Virus record (IMG/VR): IMGVR_UViG_3300028840_002009
Span: 1 to 29,526 of that record
Length of the DNA stretch: 29,526 nt
DNA from: a virus
Strand: one strand, 5' to 3'
In this document: piece by piece, positions 20,293 through 28,630 of the stretch
How the letters are laid out: every line of letters starts with the position of its first letter
Numbering within the stretch: position 1 is the stretch's first letter
Notes under the pieces: model-generated
The model's input: only the letters and a program-made list of their open reading frames with translations
Database searches by the model: none
Told to the model about the DNA's origin: nothing
Position numbers and translations under genes: made by a program

Positions 20293-23212
20293 CATTAACG
20301 CTGATTCATATCGTGTCTGGAAAGATGCAGATGGAAACCGTTATGTTACAGCTATCATCTCTGATAACAAGCCTGATAAAGCCAATGAACGTGTTTCAGA
20401 AGCTGCACTTGAAGATTTTGTAAGTTATGTAAAGACAAAATCCATTCCTTTATTGCCGTCACACCGTGAATCTTTTGAAATTGGGCTTTCATCAGATGCC
20501 CGTACAATCAAAAAAGGTGATGCTGTTCAATTAGAAATGGATTTCAAGCTGATAGATGGTGATGAACGTGCAGACCGCCTTTATAAAGAAATTGACGATG
20601 GGGAATGCAAACGGCAATTGTCCATTGGCGTGTTCGTTGACCATCGAGAACGCAATTCAGTTTACTTTGAAGTAAACAAACAGGGGCGGCGCATTCGGGT
20701 ACTGAACAAAATGCAACCGGATCATGTTGCCGTGACCCGTGAAAATCATGCATGTAACCCAAGAACAAAATTTACCGATGCAGTCATGAAAGCATTGGAT
20801 GAAGCGGGTATTATTGCCAGCGATTTACCAAGCGAATTACCGGAAAATGAACAGAATCCTATCATCATAAAGGATGCTGAACAGGCATTGTTTTTTGGGC
20901 GTGAATTAAAATATACTGGCGAAGGCCAACGTCTTAAACAAAGCCAAGGTGAATGGGTAAAGGTATACATCGACGCATTGCACAAGGGCATGATTCCAAA
21001 GGAAGCTGAAAAACATGCGTTTCGTGTGATTGAAAAACTTTCCAGAACAATTGATACAAACCCCTTGACAATTCGTGTTGAAAAAAGGGATACTGAGGGT
21101 GTGGAAATCGGTATATTGGATGGGGGTGGTCATTCCCACCAATATATTGTGGAATATGGCAATGAAAAATCTTTAAGAAGTTTCGTCTTGACGACAAAGA
21201 ATCATTGTCATAAGATCAATATAGGTTCAGGGAGAACCGATGTTGTCAATAACCATTCGCATACCATCAAGATACAGGAAAATAAAATGACTGAAAAAGG
21301 TTTCATGCCAAAAGAAGATGAAGCACTTATTGAAATCAGATTTCCAGCCGATGAATTTTCCAGTGAAGAATCAGTAAAAGAATGGCTTACTAATCAAGGC
21401 ATGATTCGACCACAACGTATCAGAACTGAACGTAGTGGTTTCAGACCCGATGACACGGTTGCATATTCGTATACCGCCGAATTCGATACCAAAGACAAAG
21501 ATTATACAAACACACGTGTTGATATGATAGGCTTTAACATATATGCCTTGATTGGATACAATTCATCTTCCCAAAGCCGTGAACTCGGTGTGTTAATGGG
21601 GGATAATAAAGCGGAAATCGAAAAAGCCGCTGTGCCTTACCGCGATTATCCCATGTCAGACGAAACAGGCTGGTCATTTACCGCCGCTGATGGTAATGAA
21701 TTACTCGGTGAAAACGGCGATAATTGGGGGCGTTACAAAGAAGCACACGCTTATTTTGACCGTGAACAGGGTACAGTACCCACGGTTAAACAGGCATACG
21801 GCTTGCCACACCACAAAAACGTGCCTTTGCGCACATATCGCCGGGGTGTAACAGCAGCTATTGCGGCGTTAAACGGTGCGCGGGGTGGTTTCCAACGTGC
21901 GCAAGGTGAAGAAAGAACACGTATATATAACCATCTTGCCCGGCATTTGCGCGAAAATGACATTGAACCGCCTGAATTACAAGAAAAATGGATGGATTCT
22001 TCCCTTTCGGACGAAGAATTATCAAAAATTTTAGAAAATTCCCGCCAAGAAATGATTGCAGTATTGACGGAGAAGGGATACGATACAGAGTGGTTAAGCA
22101 AGGATTGGTGGTTTACTTGGGATGAATCGGTTGCCGGTAATCCCGAAAACATACGGAAAGGTGTTTGGATAATGGGAAATGAAAACGAGAACACAGCCGT
22201 AGAAAAGCAAGCCGAAAAAGAACCGGAAACCAAAGAACCGGAACAAAAGGCTGAAAAAGAAGAGGAAAAGGCTACTGAGGAAAAATCTTCTGAGGAAAAG
22301 GGAGAATCCCAAGAATCTACAGAACAAAAGGAACAGGACGAAAAAGCACGGGGTGAAGGCCAAGGTGTTGGTGGCCCACGTCAAGGCGATGGTGGAACAG
22401 ATACTTGTGTATGCAAGTCTTGTGGTCACGAAATGCCGCATGAACGTGGAACGCCTTGTTCAGAAATCAAATGCCCGGAATGTGGCGGTGAAATGATGGG
22501 TAAAGAAGACCCCGAAAAGCCCGATGAAAAATCCGATGAAAAGCCCGATGAAAAATCGGATGAAAAAACAGAAGAAAAATCGGATGATTCGAAAGAATCG
22601 GAAAAGGATGATGCTGAAAAGGACGATTCCAAAAAGGACGATTCCAAAAAGGATGATCCTGTTGATACAATCGACAAGTCAATTTTCAACGGTGAATTAA
22701 CCGATGACCAGCGCAATTCAATCCGAGAAATCTTTTCTGCACATTACGTTCTTTCTGATAAGGTTGTCAATCCTGAAAACGCGGAAGAAAACGCTGAATC
22801 CGCTGAAAAGGAAACGGCAACCGACGAATCTGATGCTGAAAACAAAGAGGAAAACGAAGAACCGACAATGGCAGACGTTATCAAGCGTTTGGATGCTCTC
22901 GAAAAGGGCATTTCAGAATTGCGCGAAAACGTCAACAAAGAATTGGAAGCGGTTCAGACGGTTGCAATCGACAAATCAACCGATGCATCGAATCAGGTAC
23001 AAGAACGTGTTGAAAAAGCATTCGGTGCGGCTTTCGATAAGGCCGAAGAAATTCTTGCTGAAAAGATGAACGGCCTGAATGAACGGATTGAAACCCTTGA
23101 AAAGAGTGGCGCAGCATCCAAACAGCCGGATGGTCAAGAAGACCCGGATGCACCCCCTGCAAAAGCGGGTAGCTTCAAGGGTATATTCTCAAACGCATTG
23201 AAAAACCGTTGA
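20276..23212 (+). CDS. Prohead protease/scaffold fusion, 978 aa
   Basis: Residues 1-165 are a HK97-like prohead protease with candidate catalytic His63 (LLPSHR) and Ser116 (QLSIG). Residues 280-330 have three His-x-His motifs (286/288, 310/312, 327/329). Residues 520-570 hold the recurrent domain RRGVTAAIAALNGARGG...HLARHLREN. From 633 a disordered acid/Lys-rich linker follows, interrupted by a zinc ribbon (CVCKSCG, CPECGG, 711-736) and SDEK-type repeats. The last 110 residues are a coiled-coil scaffold-like end. The protease processes head proteins and the tail helps assembly. It is much larger than usual (about 200-400 residues), and an internal ATG at 22172 may make scaffold alone. Confidence 0.85.
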   Translation: MLLNFDINADSYRVWKDADGNRYVTAIISDNKPDKANERVSEAALEDFVSYVKTKSIPLLPSHRESFEIGLSSDARTIKKGDAVQLEMDFKLIDGDERADRLYKEIDDGECKRQLSIGVFVDHRERNSVYFEVNKQGRRIRVLNKMQPDHVAVTRENHACNPRTKFTDAVMKALDEAGIIASDLPSELPENEQNPIIIKDAEQALFFGRELKYTGEGQRLKQSQGEWVKVYIDALHKGMIPKEAEKHAFRVIEKLSRTIDTNPLTIRVEKRDTEGVEIGILDGGGHSHQYIVEYGNEKSLRSFVLTTKNHCHKINIGSGRTDVVNNHSHTIKIQENKMTEKGFMPKEDEALIEIRFPADEFSSEESVKEWLTNQGMIRPQRIRTERSGFRPDDTVAYSYTAEFDTKDKDYTNTRVDMIGFNIYALIGYNSSSQSRELGVLMGDNKAEIEKAAVPYRDYPMSDETGWSFTAADGNELLGENGDNWGRYKEAHAYFDREQGTVPTVKQAYGLPHHKNVPLRTYRRGVTAAIAALNGARGGFQRAQGEERTRIYNHLARHLRENDIEPPELQEKWMDSSLSDEELSKILENSRQEMIAVLTEKGYDTEWLSKDWWFTWDESVAGNPENIRKGVWIMGNENENTAVEKQAEKEPETKEPEQKAEKEEEKATEEKSSEEKGESQESTEQKEQDEKARGEGQGVGGPRQGDGGTDTCVCKSCGHEMPHERGTPCSEIKCPECGGEMMGKEDPEKPDEKSDEKPDEKSDEKTEEKSDDSKESEKDDAEKDDSKKDDSKKDDPVDTIDKSIFNGELTDDQRNSIREIFSAHYVLSDKVVNPENAEENAESAEKETATDESDAENKEENEEPTMADVIKRLDALEKGISELRENVNKELEAVQTVAIDKSTDASNQVQERVEKAFGAAFDKAEEILAEKMNGLNERIETLEKSGAASKQPDGQEDPDAPPAKAGSFKGIFSNALKNR
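22154..22174 (+). promoter_or_regulatory. Possible internal start for a nested scaffold protein
   Basis: GGAAAGG (22155-22161) precedes an in-frame ATG (22172-22174), residue 633 of the fusion, at 10-nt spacing. Initiation here would make a 346-residue product without the protease, like the nested scaffold of lambda (C and Nu3). Confidence 0.5.
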
Positions 23213-23291
23213 TGATTCCCGGTTGTGTAGGGTTTCATGCGGTCACGACATAAAGGGAAAAAACGGGGATTTGGAATTAAGGAGTATGACA

Positions 23292-24596
23292 ATGCCAAGC
23301 AATCGGGAACTCGTCGAAAAGACGTTTGACACAGCATCGTTTCTGAACGGTGGTGAACTTAACCCGACGCAACAGGATCGTTTCATTACATTGGTGAAAC
23401 AATTCAGCGTCTTGTTGGGGCAGGTTCGGTTCATCCCCATGCCCACACCACAATACACGGTGGACAAGATGCACATTTCAGAACCGGTTACGGAAGCTAT
23501 TGAAGAAAATACGACTTCCGCAAACCTTGCAGAAGGCCGGTTCAATCAGGTGACATTGCAAGCCGTGAAACTGCGTTCGGCATGGAACATCACAACGGAA
23601 GCCCTGCAATCCAACATCGAGCGTGATGATTTCGAGGACACACTGTTCCAGCGTATGACGGAGCGTATCGCTACCGACCTTGAATTGCTTGCAATTCAGG
23701 GTGACACCACAATTGTTGGAACAGACCCAAGGGCGCGTTTGTTACGGCGTTTGGATGGATGGGATATTCAATCAGCGGGTGCGCACATCATCGACGCCGC
23801 CGCCGAAACCATCGAAAAGAACATGTTTGCGCAAGCCTTGCGTACCATGCCCAAGCAGTATCGGAATGACCCCGGCCTTCGCTGGTTAATGTCCGATACT
23901 CTCGCAACCGACTGGATGAACCTACTTGCAGAACGTGGAACAGCCGTTGGTGATTCCGCGCTGCAAGGCGTTGGTTTGAATCCATTCGGTAAGCCGATGA
24001 TTCAGGTGCCGTTGATCCCGGATGATAAGCCCCTTGTCCTTGCAGACGCAACCCCCGCCTATACCGTTGGTGTGCGGAGTGGCCCGTTTGAAGTCGTGAC
24101 CGGATCGAATGACCAGTTTACAATCACAGATGCATTGGCAACAGCGGTTGCCGTAACGGTTCCAGCAGGAACATGGGATACCGTGACCGTAGCCGCAAGC
24201 ATCAATGCACAGATGATTGCCGGTGGTATCACACTGATCGTGTGTTCGGATGACGGAGACGGCCAACTCAAATTCGAGACAACCGATACCGGCGTTGCCG
24301 CAACTTTCACGCTGGCGGCTGGCGCGAATGACTTCTTGGTAACGGCTGGCGTCACACCGGCTGTCTACACCGGCGCGGCTGCGGGTACGGGTGGAACGGT
24401 TGATGAAGGATCGTTCATCATCCTTACCAATCCGTTGAACATGATATTCGGAATGCTTGACGGCACCCGTGTATTCAGCGAATTCAACAAGGACTATGAC
24501 CGGATTGAAACAGTTGTGTTCAATCAGGTTGATGCGAAGATTGAAAACATTGATGCGCTTGTGAAAGTGATCAATGTAAGACGGCAACAGTTGTAA
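23292..24596 (+). CDS. Major capsid protein (HK97 fold)
   Basis: The 434-residue protein matches phage major capsid proteins of the HK97 fold: N-terminal arm, AEGRFNQVTLQAVKLRSAWNITTEALQSNIERDDFEDTLF spanning the E-loop and spine helix start, ERIATDLELLAIQGD, then P- and A-domain strands. About residues 255-372 are an extra Thr/Val/Ala-rich beta-domain, so the domain is an insertion in the A or P domain. Start is ATG 23292, with AAGGAG at 23279-23284 and 7-nt spacing, not ATG 23286. Many copies make the shell. It is followed by a terminator. Confidence 0.9.
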   Translation: MPSNRELVEKTFDTASFLNGGELNPTQQDRFITLVKQFSVLLGQVRFIPMPTPQYTVDKMHISEPVTEAIEENTTSANLAEGRFNQVTLQAVKLRSAWNITTEALQSNIERDDFEDTLFQRMTERIATDLELLAIQGDTTIVGTDPRARLLRRLDGWDIQSAGAHIIDAAAETIEKNMFAQALRTMPKQYRNDPGLRWLMSDTLATDWMNLLAERGTAVGDSALQGVGLNPFGKPMIQVPLIPDDKPLVLADATPAYTVGVRSGPFEVVTGSNDQFTITDALATAVAVTVPAGTWDTVTVAASINAQMIAGGITLIVCSDDGDGQLKFETTDTGVAATFTLAAGANDFLVTAGVTPAVYTGAAAGTGGTVDEGSFIILTNPLNMIFGMLDGTRVFSEFNKDYDRIETVVFNQVDAKIENIDALVKVINVRRQQL

Positions 24597-24640
24597 TCTT
24601 CGCTGGTAAAAACGAAGTAACGTTTACCGCATTGGCCTAC

Positions 24641-24677
24641 ACAGGTGGTTCGTACACAGACGGGCCACCTGTTTTTT
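24641..24677 (+). terminator. Intrinsic terminator after the major capsid gene
   Basis: ACAGGTGG (24641-24648) and CCACCTGT (24665-24672) pair perfectly over 8 bp with a 16-nt loop, then six T. An extra weaker hairpin (GGTAAA/TTTACC, 24605-24628) lies before it. It would reduce transcription of downstream genes relative to capsid. Confidence 0.75.
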
Positions 24678-24704
24678 CTTTCAGTCTTAGTAAGGAGAAT
24701 GGAT

Positions 24705-25220
24705 ATGGCGAAGTTCCGCTTAATCCAAGCTGCATCGTACCGAGTGATTTCAAAGAGAACCGGAAAATTGTACACGTTTGTTGGGCAAACTCCGGTATCA
24801 GTTACACATCCCATGGATGTCGACTATTTCCAACACCGTCCAGATGCATTTGAAGAAGTTACAGAAGAAAAAGCGGCATCCCCGGTGGAAAAGAAAAAAG
24901 CCGCGAAACAACCGCGTTCATACGCAAAGGTTGTGAGTTCAAAGAAAAAGGAATCAGATAAAGTTCCGGCGCAACCACAAGTTGAACCGGCTCCTGAACC
25001 TAAACCGGCTCCGCAACCTGAACCGAAGGTTGAATCAAAACCTGAACCTGAACCGGAACAGGAAAAACCGGAACAGGAACCGGTGCCTGAACCGGAACCG
25101 GAAAAAAAGGATGCATCATTCACATCCGAAAAGGTGACTTCATCCAAGAAAAAGCGTGGTAGGCCAAAGAAAGCATCGAAGAAATCATCTAAGAAATCGT
25201 CCAAAAAAGAGGATGAATAA
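24705..25220 (+). CDS. Pro/Glu/Lys-rich protein with AT-hook motif
   Basis: The first 52 residues are ordered (FRLIQAASYRVISKRTGKLY...HPMDVDYFQHRPDAFEEV) and resemble small phage head-region proteins. Residues 90-134 are PEPEP-type repeats. The tail (141-171) is a Lys-rich stretch with KKKRGRPKKASKK (AT-hook core RGRPKK at 151-156) and SSKK repeats, similar to histone H1 tails. It may bind packaged or host DNA, or coat the inside of the capsid. AAGGAG at 24692-24697 fits ATG 24705, not ATG 24699. Function is inferred; location after the capsid gene suggests a virion protein. Confidence 0.75.
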   Translation: MAKFRLIQAASYRVISKRTGKLYTFVGQTPVSVTHPMDVDYFQHRPDAFEEVTEEKAASPVEKKKAAKQPRSYAKVVSSKKKESDKVPAQPQVEPAPEPKPAPQPEPKVESKPEPEPEQEKPEQEPVPEPEPEKKDASFTSEKVTSSKKKRGRPKKASKKSSKKSSKKEDE

Positions 25221-25232
25221 TCGGGAGCTACA

Positions 25233-26252
25233 ATGCCGTATTTCGAGTATTGCACAGTTTTAGATATTCGGAATGAAGGCATAGCGGAATCGGACTATTC
25301 TGATGCCCGTGTTCTTGAATGCATTCGCCTTGCATCCGTCAAAATAAACCTGTACACAGACCAATGGTTTCAGCCTGTGATTGGTACTTTGTATCTGGAT
25401 GGTGACGATACGCCTTTTATCAAGCTGCCAGACTACAAAAAGTTCATCAAAGTATCACAGATTGAAATCATTTCTGACAGGTCATCAAGGCTTTCACCGT
25501 TCGATGAATCTGGATTGTTACCGAATCGGCGCGTGTATTCCATACCGGATCAGACCGTTTACGAAATTTCGAATAATCGTCGTATGATTGAATTCGTATC
25601 CGATCCATCACAAAGTTTCCCAACTTTGTTACCGTTTACGAATGATTATTACATTCCCGGTAATATTGAAGTTATTTGGCCCGAAGGACGCCAAAACCTT
25701 CAAGTGGAAGGTGTTTTCGGCTGGCTTGATAACGAAAAAGAATTAACGGCAATTGCCCAAGCTACCGCCCCCGTGACTCAAAATTGGGTTGAAGTCGATT
25801 CAGTTGATGGATGGGAAGCCGGAGATGTTGCGGCTATTTATCTTGCGGCTGATGATGTCCGGTTACTGATTGTAACCGACATTGACACGGCGAATACACG
25901 GCTTGTTTTTGCGGGTGATAAAGCAACTGGCGCGGTATTACGGTTTGAAATACCAGCGGGTACAGAAATAAAGACATTCGGGCAAATACCGATGATGATT
26001 AAATACTGTACCAAACGGTTGGCAATTTTGGCTTTAACAAGCCTTTCATCTATCCTTACCCCAAGTTCAGCTATGGCATCCGCAATTGTGTCTGAAAAAG
26101 TTGATAATTATTCGTATACATTGAATGCAAAATTGATGGAAAAAATCTCTGGTTACGATTCATTGGCGCAAGGTGGTACGGGTGATCCTGAATGTGATTC
26201 GATTTTACAAGCATTCATAGGTGATATCCCACCGTATTTTGGAACAGTTTAA
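25233..26252 (+). CDS. Head-tail connector protein (gp6-like)
   Basis: The 339-residue protein is helical at both ends (YSDARVLECIRLASVKINLYTDQWF; MIKYCTKRLAILALTSLSSIL) like gp6-type connectors that bind the portal. Between them lies a large beta-rich middle, with segments such as WVEVDSVDGWEAGDVAAIYLA. Standard gp6 proteins are about 100-200 residues, so the middle is an insertion. It would form the ring between portal and tail. ATG 25233 follows GGGAG at 25222-25226. Assignment rests on helices and position, so it is moderate. Confidence 0.65.
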   Translation: MPYFEYCTVLDIRNEGIAESDYSDARVLECIRLASVKINLYTDQWFQPVIGTLYLDGDDTPFIKLPDYKKFIKVSQIEIISDRSSRLSPFDESGLLPNRRVYSIPDQTVYEISNNRRMIEFVSDPSQSFPTLLPFTNDYYIPGNIEVIWPEGRQNLQVEGVFGWLDNEKELTAIAQATAPVTQNWVEVDSVDGWEAGDVAAIYLAADDVRLLIVTDIDTANTRLVFAGDKATGAVLRFEIPAGTEIKTFGQIPMMIKYCTKRLAILALTSLSSILTPSSAMASAIVSEKVDNYSYTLNAKLMEKISGYDSLAQGGTGDPECDSILQAFIGDIPPYFGTV

Positions 26253-26692
26253 TGTCAACATACGCTGATTTTCCATTCAGGATGAACCTTCAAAGGATAA
26301 TTATTCACCAGTTATCATCTACCGATACCGTACAGGACAATGATTTTCGTGAACCGGTTGGCCCAAAACAACGTCCAGATGTTCTTACTTTAGAAGGCCA
26401 AGTGAACATGAAAATGCATCACAGGCCGATGGACAGGACAATGACCGGTGACAGGGAAGGCAGTACCCGTTCCGGCAAAGGGAAATGTGTTTTCAAGAAA
26501 GCCTATCTGGATAATCTTGGTATTACATTCCATAAAGGTGATAAAGTCATTGAAGTTGGCCCGGCTGGAAGCGCAACAAGCATAAACGGTGTTATTTTTG
26601 AAGTCGTACCAGTTGCACCGTTACGTGGTCAATTTACATTGGTAGAAGCACATTTTGAATATGACCATGAAAAGCGGGAATCCATCGCATGA
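26252..26692 (+). CDS. Probable neck/head-closure protein
   Basis: The 146-residue protein overlaps its neighbours (TAATG and ATGA-type). It is beta-rich, with NMKMHHRPMDRTMTGDRE, a GKCVFKK strand, FHKGDKVIEVGPAGS and VEAHFEYDHEKRE. The order connector, this gene, tail-completion is the position of head-closure proteins (stopper/gp7-like). No sequence motif proves it. It would close the portal after packaging. Confidence 0.6.
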   Translation: MSTYADFPFRMNLQRIIIHQLSSTDTVQDNDFREPVGPKQRPDVLTLEGQVNMKMHHRPMDRTMTGDREGSTRSGKGKCVFKKAYLDNLGITFHKGDKVIEVGPAGSATSINGVIFEVVPVAPLRGQFTLVEAHFEYDHEKRESIA

Positions 26693-27165
26693 TTCAGATT
26701 GAACGCACAGGCGATTGGAAAAAACTTGAATCATTATTAGACCCCAATATTTTTGCACGGGAAGTATTGGAGTCCATTCAAGAATTATTGGGGGATTCGG
26801 CTGATACTATCGTAAGACAGCAAAGAGAAAAAATAAAATCCGGCGAATTACCAGCAAATGCCCCATATACCATCATGCTGAAAGGCCAAAATTCACCCTT
26901 AATTGATACCGGCGCATTGCTTGCGAGTATTCAATCAGTTAAAATGGGGGATGATTTTGTAGCCGGGCCACAAGGTTCACACTACAGCGGCATGACGGCG
27001 TCCGAATTGGCGGTGAAGCATGAAATGGGGGGTTTTTTCTTGATCGGTAATACTGTACACTTTGTACCGGCGCGTAAATTTGCACAAGAACCGATTGATG
27101 AAGAAATGGAAAGATTGCCAGATGAATTAATTGAAAAAATTGCGGGTGTGTTCGATAGCATGTGA
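26689..27165 (+). CDS. Tail-completion / gp10-like protein
   Basis: The 158-residue protein shows the HK97 gp10-like signature: SPLIDTGALLASIQSV (about residues 68-83), a GP segment, HEMGG (110-114), and VPARKFAQEPI. In this family the order is a helical N-terminus, LxDTGxLxxSI, then HExG and PxRxF. Members join neck to tail. The ATG overlaps the upstream gene's stop (4 bp). Confidence 0.75.
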   Translation: MIQIERTGDWKKLESLLDPNIFAREVLESIQELLGDSADTIVRQQREKIKSGELPANAPYTIMLKGQNSPLIDTGALLASIQSVKMGDDFVAGPQGSHYSGMTASELAVKHEMGGFFLIGNTVHFVPARKFAQEPIDEEMERLPDELIEKIAGVFDSM

Positions 27166-27186
27166 CATGAAATCAGAAGATGTGTA

Positions 27187-28425
27187 ATGCCAACAGCGAA
27201 TTTTCTTTTTTTCAATTCAACGCCCTACACTTATGATGGGAATTACCTGTACATAAGTCATGGGATATGCTCACTTCCCACATTGGGAGATGATGGTGAA
27301 TTTGATTCACGTGGAAAAGCTACTACACCGGCTGATATAACGTTTCCTGAATTTTCAGCGGAAGGATTAACCGATTTAACCGGTGCTCAAATCAGGGGTA
27401 CAATCCCGGATGGATCGGATATCGGTTTTCGTGTCTCTTTAGATGGGGTGACTTGGTATTGGTTTGATGGTGTTGCATGGAACGCGGTTGCGATTCCAAA
27501 CGATTGGACAGATTGGCGTGATTTTGATGCTGGTGTTGCGCAACTTTTTACCGCTTTACCGTCAAAACAGTACACTTTCAAGATGCTTCTTACCCCAAAT
27601 TCGGATGGTGAACCGCCAGAAATTGAGGGTGTTTTTATTCATCACGAATTATTTTATCATTTCCACGAAGATGTAAAACGCACAATTAAGCACTTTTTCG
27701 ATAATGATATTATTATTCGTGGTACGACCGCAACAAAAGTTGGCGCGGCTCCTGTTGTGCAGATACCGTTCGATACAGATTTTCAAACTGTACACGGTAT
27801 AATAGCCGTTTATGATATAACAAACGATCCACACAGGCTGGTGAATCTGTATGCATCTATGGCATCGCCAACGGTCATTAATCTTACCAGTCCAGTATCA
27901 AATGCCGATATTGAAATCCAGTTTAATGCGTCTACAGAATCTTTCATAGCCGTTGATCCTGAATTTAATGATTCAGTTTTACCGTCCATTGTTTTACAAT
28001 TCCCGGATTCTGTTGTAGATTATGATGAAGGAACAACGTACATTTACGAAAAACTTGAATCCAAGGGGGTTTTCAGGCGGCGATTTGAACCGATGCGAGA
28101 GAGGATTTCTTTTCGGGTTTCTTGCCTTTCCACACGCGAAACAACCGCACTTGCCATAAATGACGCTGTAAACCGAAAATTTCAAGCAAAAGAACTGTTA
28201 ATAAAAAGTATTGCATCATGGAAAGACATTTCGATATTGACATTTACACCGCTTGAAGATAATGATATTATAAAGCGTGGTTTACACGTTAAGGTAAGCG
28301 TGATGGAAATCGAAGCAGTAAGGGATTTCTTTGAATACACTGATTCCCCGATACTTGAACAAATTCGTTTGTCAACTGCACCGGGGGTTACTGGAAAAGT
28401 TGAACGGCAACTGGTAGAGGAATAA
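27187..28425 (+). CDS. Structural protein with beta-sandwich domain, 412 aa
   Basis: The first 155 residues carry a phage domain with GTIPDGSDIGFRVSLDGVTWYWFDGVAWNAV and KQYTFKMLLTPNSDGEPPEIEGV, a recurrent virion beta-sandwich (order: probe strand, VSxDGxTWYYWDGxAW, then F-x-F-K-x-L). The remainder is alpha/beta with a C-terminal segment (FRRRFEPMRERISFRVSCLS) that may be the tail-terminator-like part. The gene's position, between the tail-completion and sheath genes, supports a neck or tail-terminator function. ATG 27187 has only a weak ribosome binding site (AGAAG). Confidence 0.65.
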   Translation: MPTANFLFFNSTPYTYDGNYLYISHGICSLPTLGDDGEFDSRGKATTPADITFPEFSAEGLTDLTGAQIRGTIPDGSDIGFRVSLDGVTWYWFDGVAWNAVAIPNDWTDWRDFDAGVAQLFTALPSKQYTFKMLLTPNSDGEPPEIEGVFIHHELFYHFHEDVKRTIKHFFDNDIIIRGTTATKVGAAPVVQIPFDTDFQTVHGIIAVYDITNDPHRLVNLYASMASPTVINLTSPVSNADIEIQFNASTESFIAVDPEFNDSVLPSIVLQFPDSVVDYDEGTTYIYEKLESKGVFRRRFEPMRERISFRVSCLSTRETTALAINDAVNRKFQAKELLIKSIASWKDISILTFTPLEDNDIIKRGLHVKVSVMEIEAVRDFFEYTDSPILEQIRLSTAPGVTGKVERQLVEE

Positions 28426-28428
28426 ACA

Positions 28429-28599
28429 ATGGCAAAAAACATTCGTAATAGCACACGTGAACAGCTTGTTTTACGGCTTTCCGATGGTGTGGAAATCTAC
28501 CTGAAACCGCAAGAAACCAAGGAATTAACGAGTGAACAATTCAATAGCCCTGCGGTACAGCGTGGTTTGCAACGGCGCATGTTGCGGGTTACTCGGTAA
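28429..28599 (+). CDS. Small pre-sheath protein, 56 aa
   Basis: ATG 28429 follows AGAGGA at 28416-28421. The 56-residue protein (EQLVLRLSDGVEIYLKPQETKELTSEQFNSPAVQRGL...) resembles small phage proteins placed directly before the tail sheath, with the pattern L.L.DG..(I/V).LKP.ET.EL. Function is unknown; possibly an assembly helper. It is basic at the C-terminus. Confidence 0.65.
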   Translation: MAKNIRNSTREQLVLRLSDGVEIYLKPQETKELTSEQFNSPAVQRGLQRRMLRVTR

Positions 28600-28630
28600 A
28601 AACACTGAAAGCTAAAAAGGGAGTTATCCG

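Noticed and set aside
22500-22680. Regular repeats that could be mistaken for a CRISPR array or tandem element
   Set aside because: They are in frame and encode EKPDEKSDEK and DDSKKDD protein repeats; there are no unique spacers.
23922-24587. Long open frame on the - strand (221 codons)
   Set aside because: It is opposite the major capsid gene, a secure assignment; no independent signal supports it.
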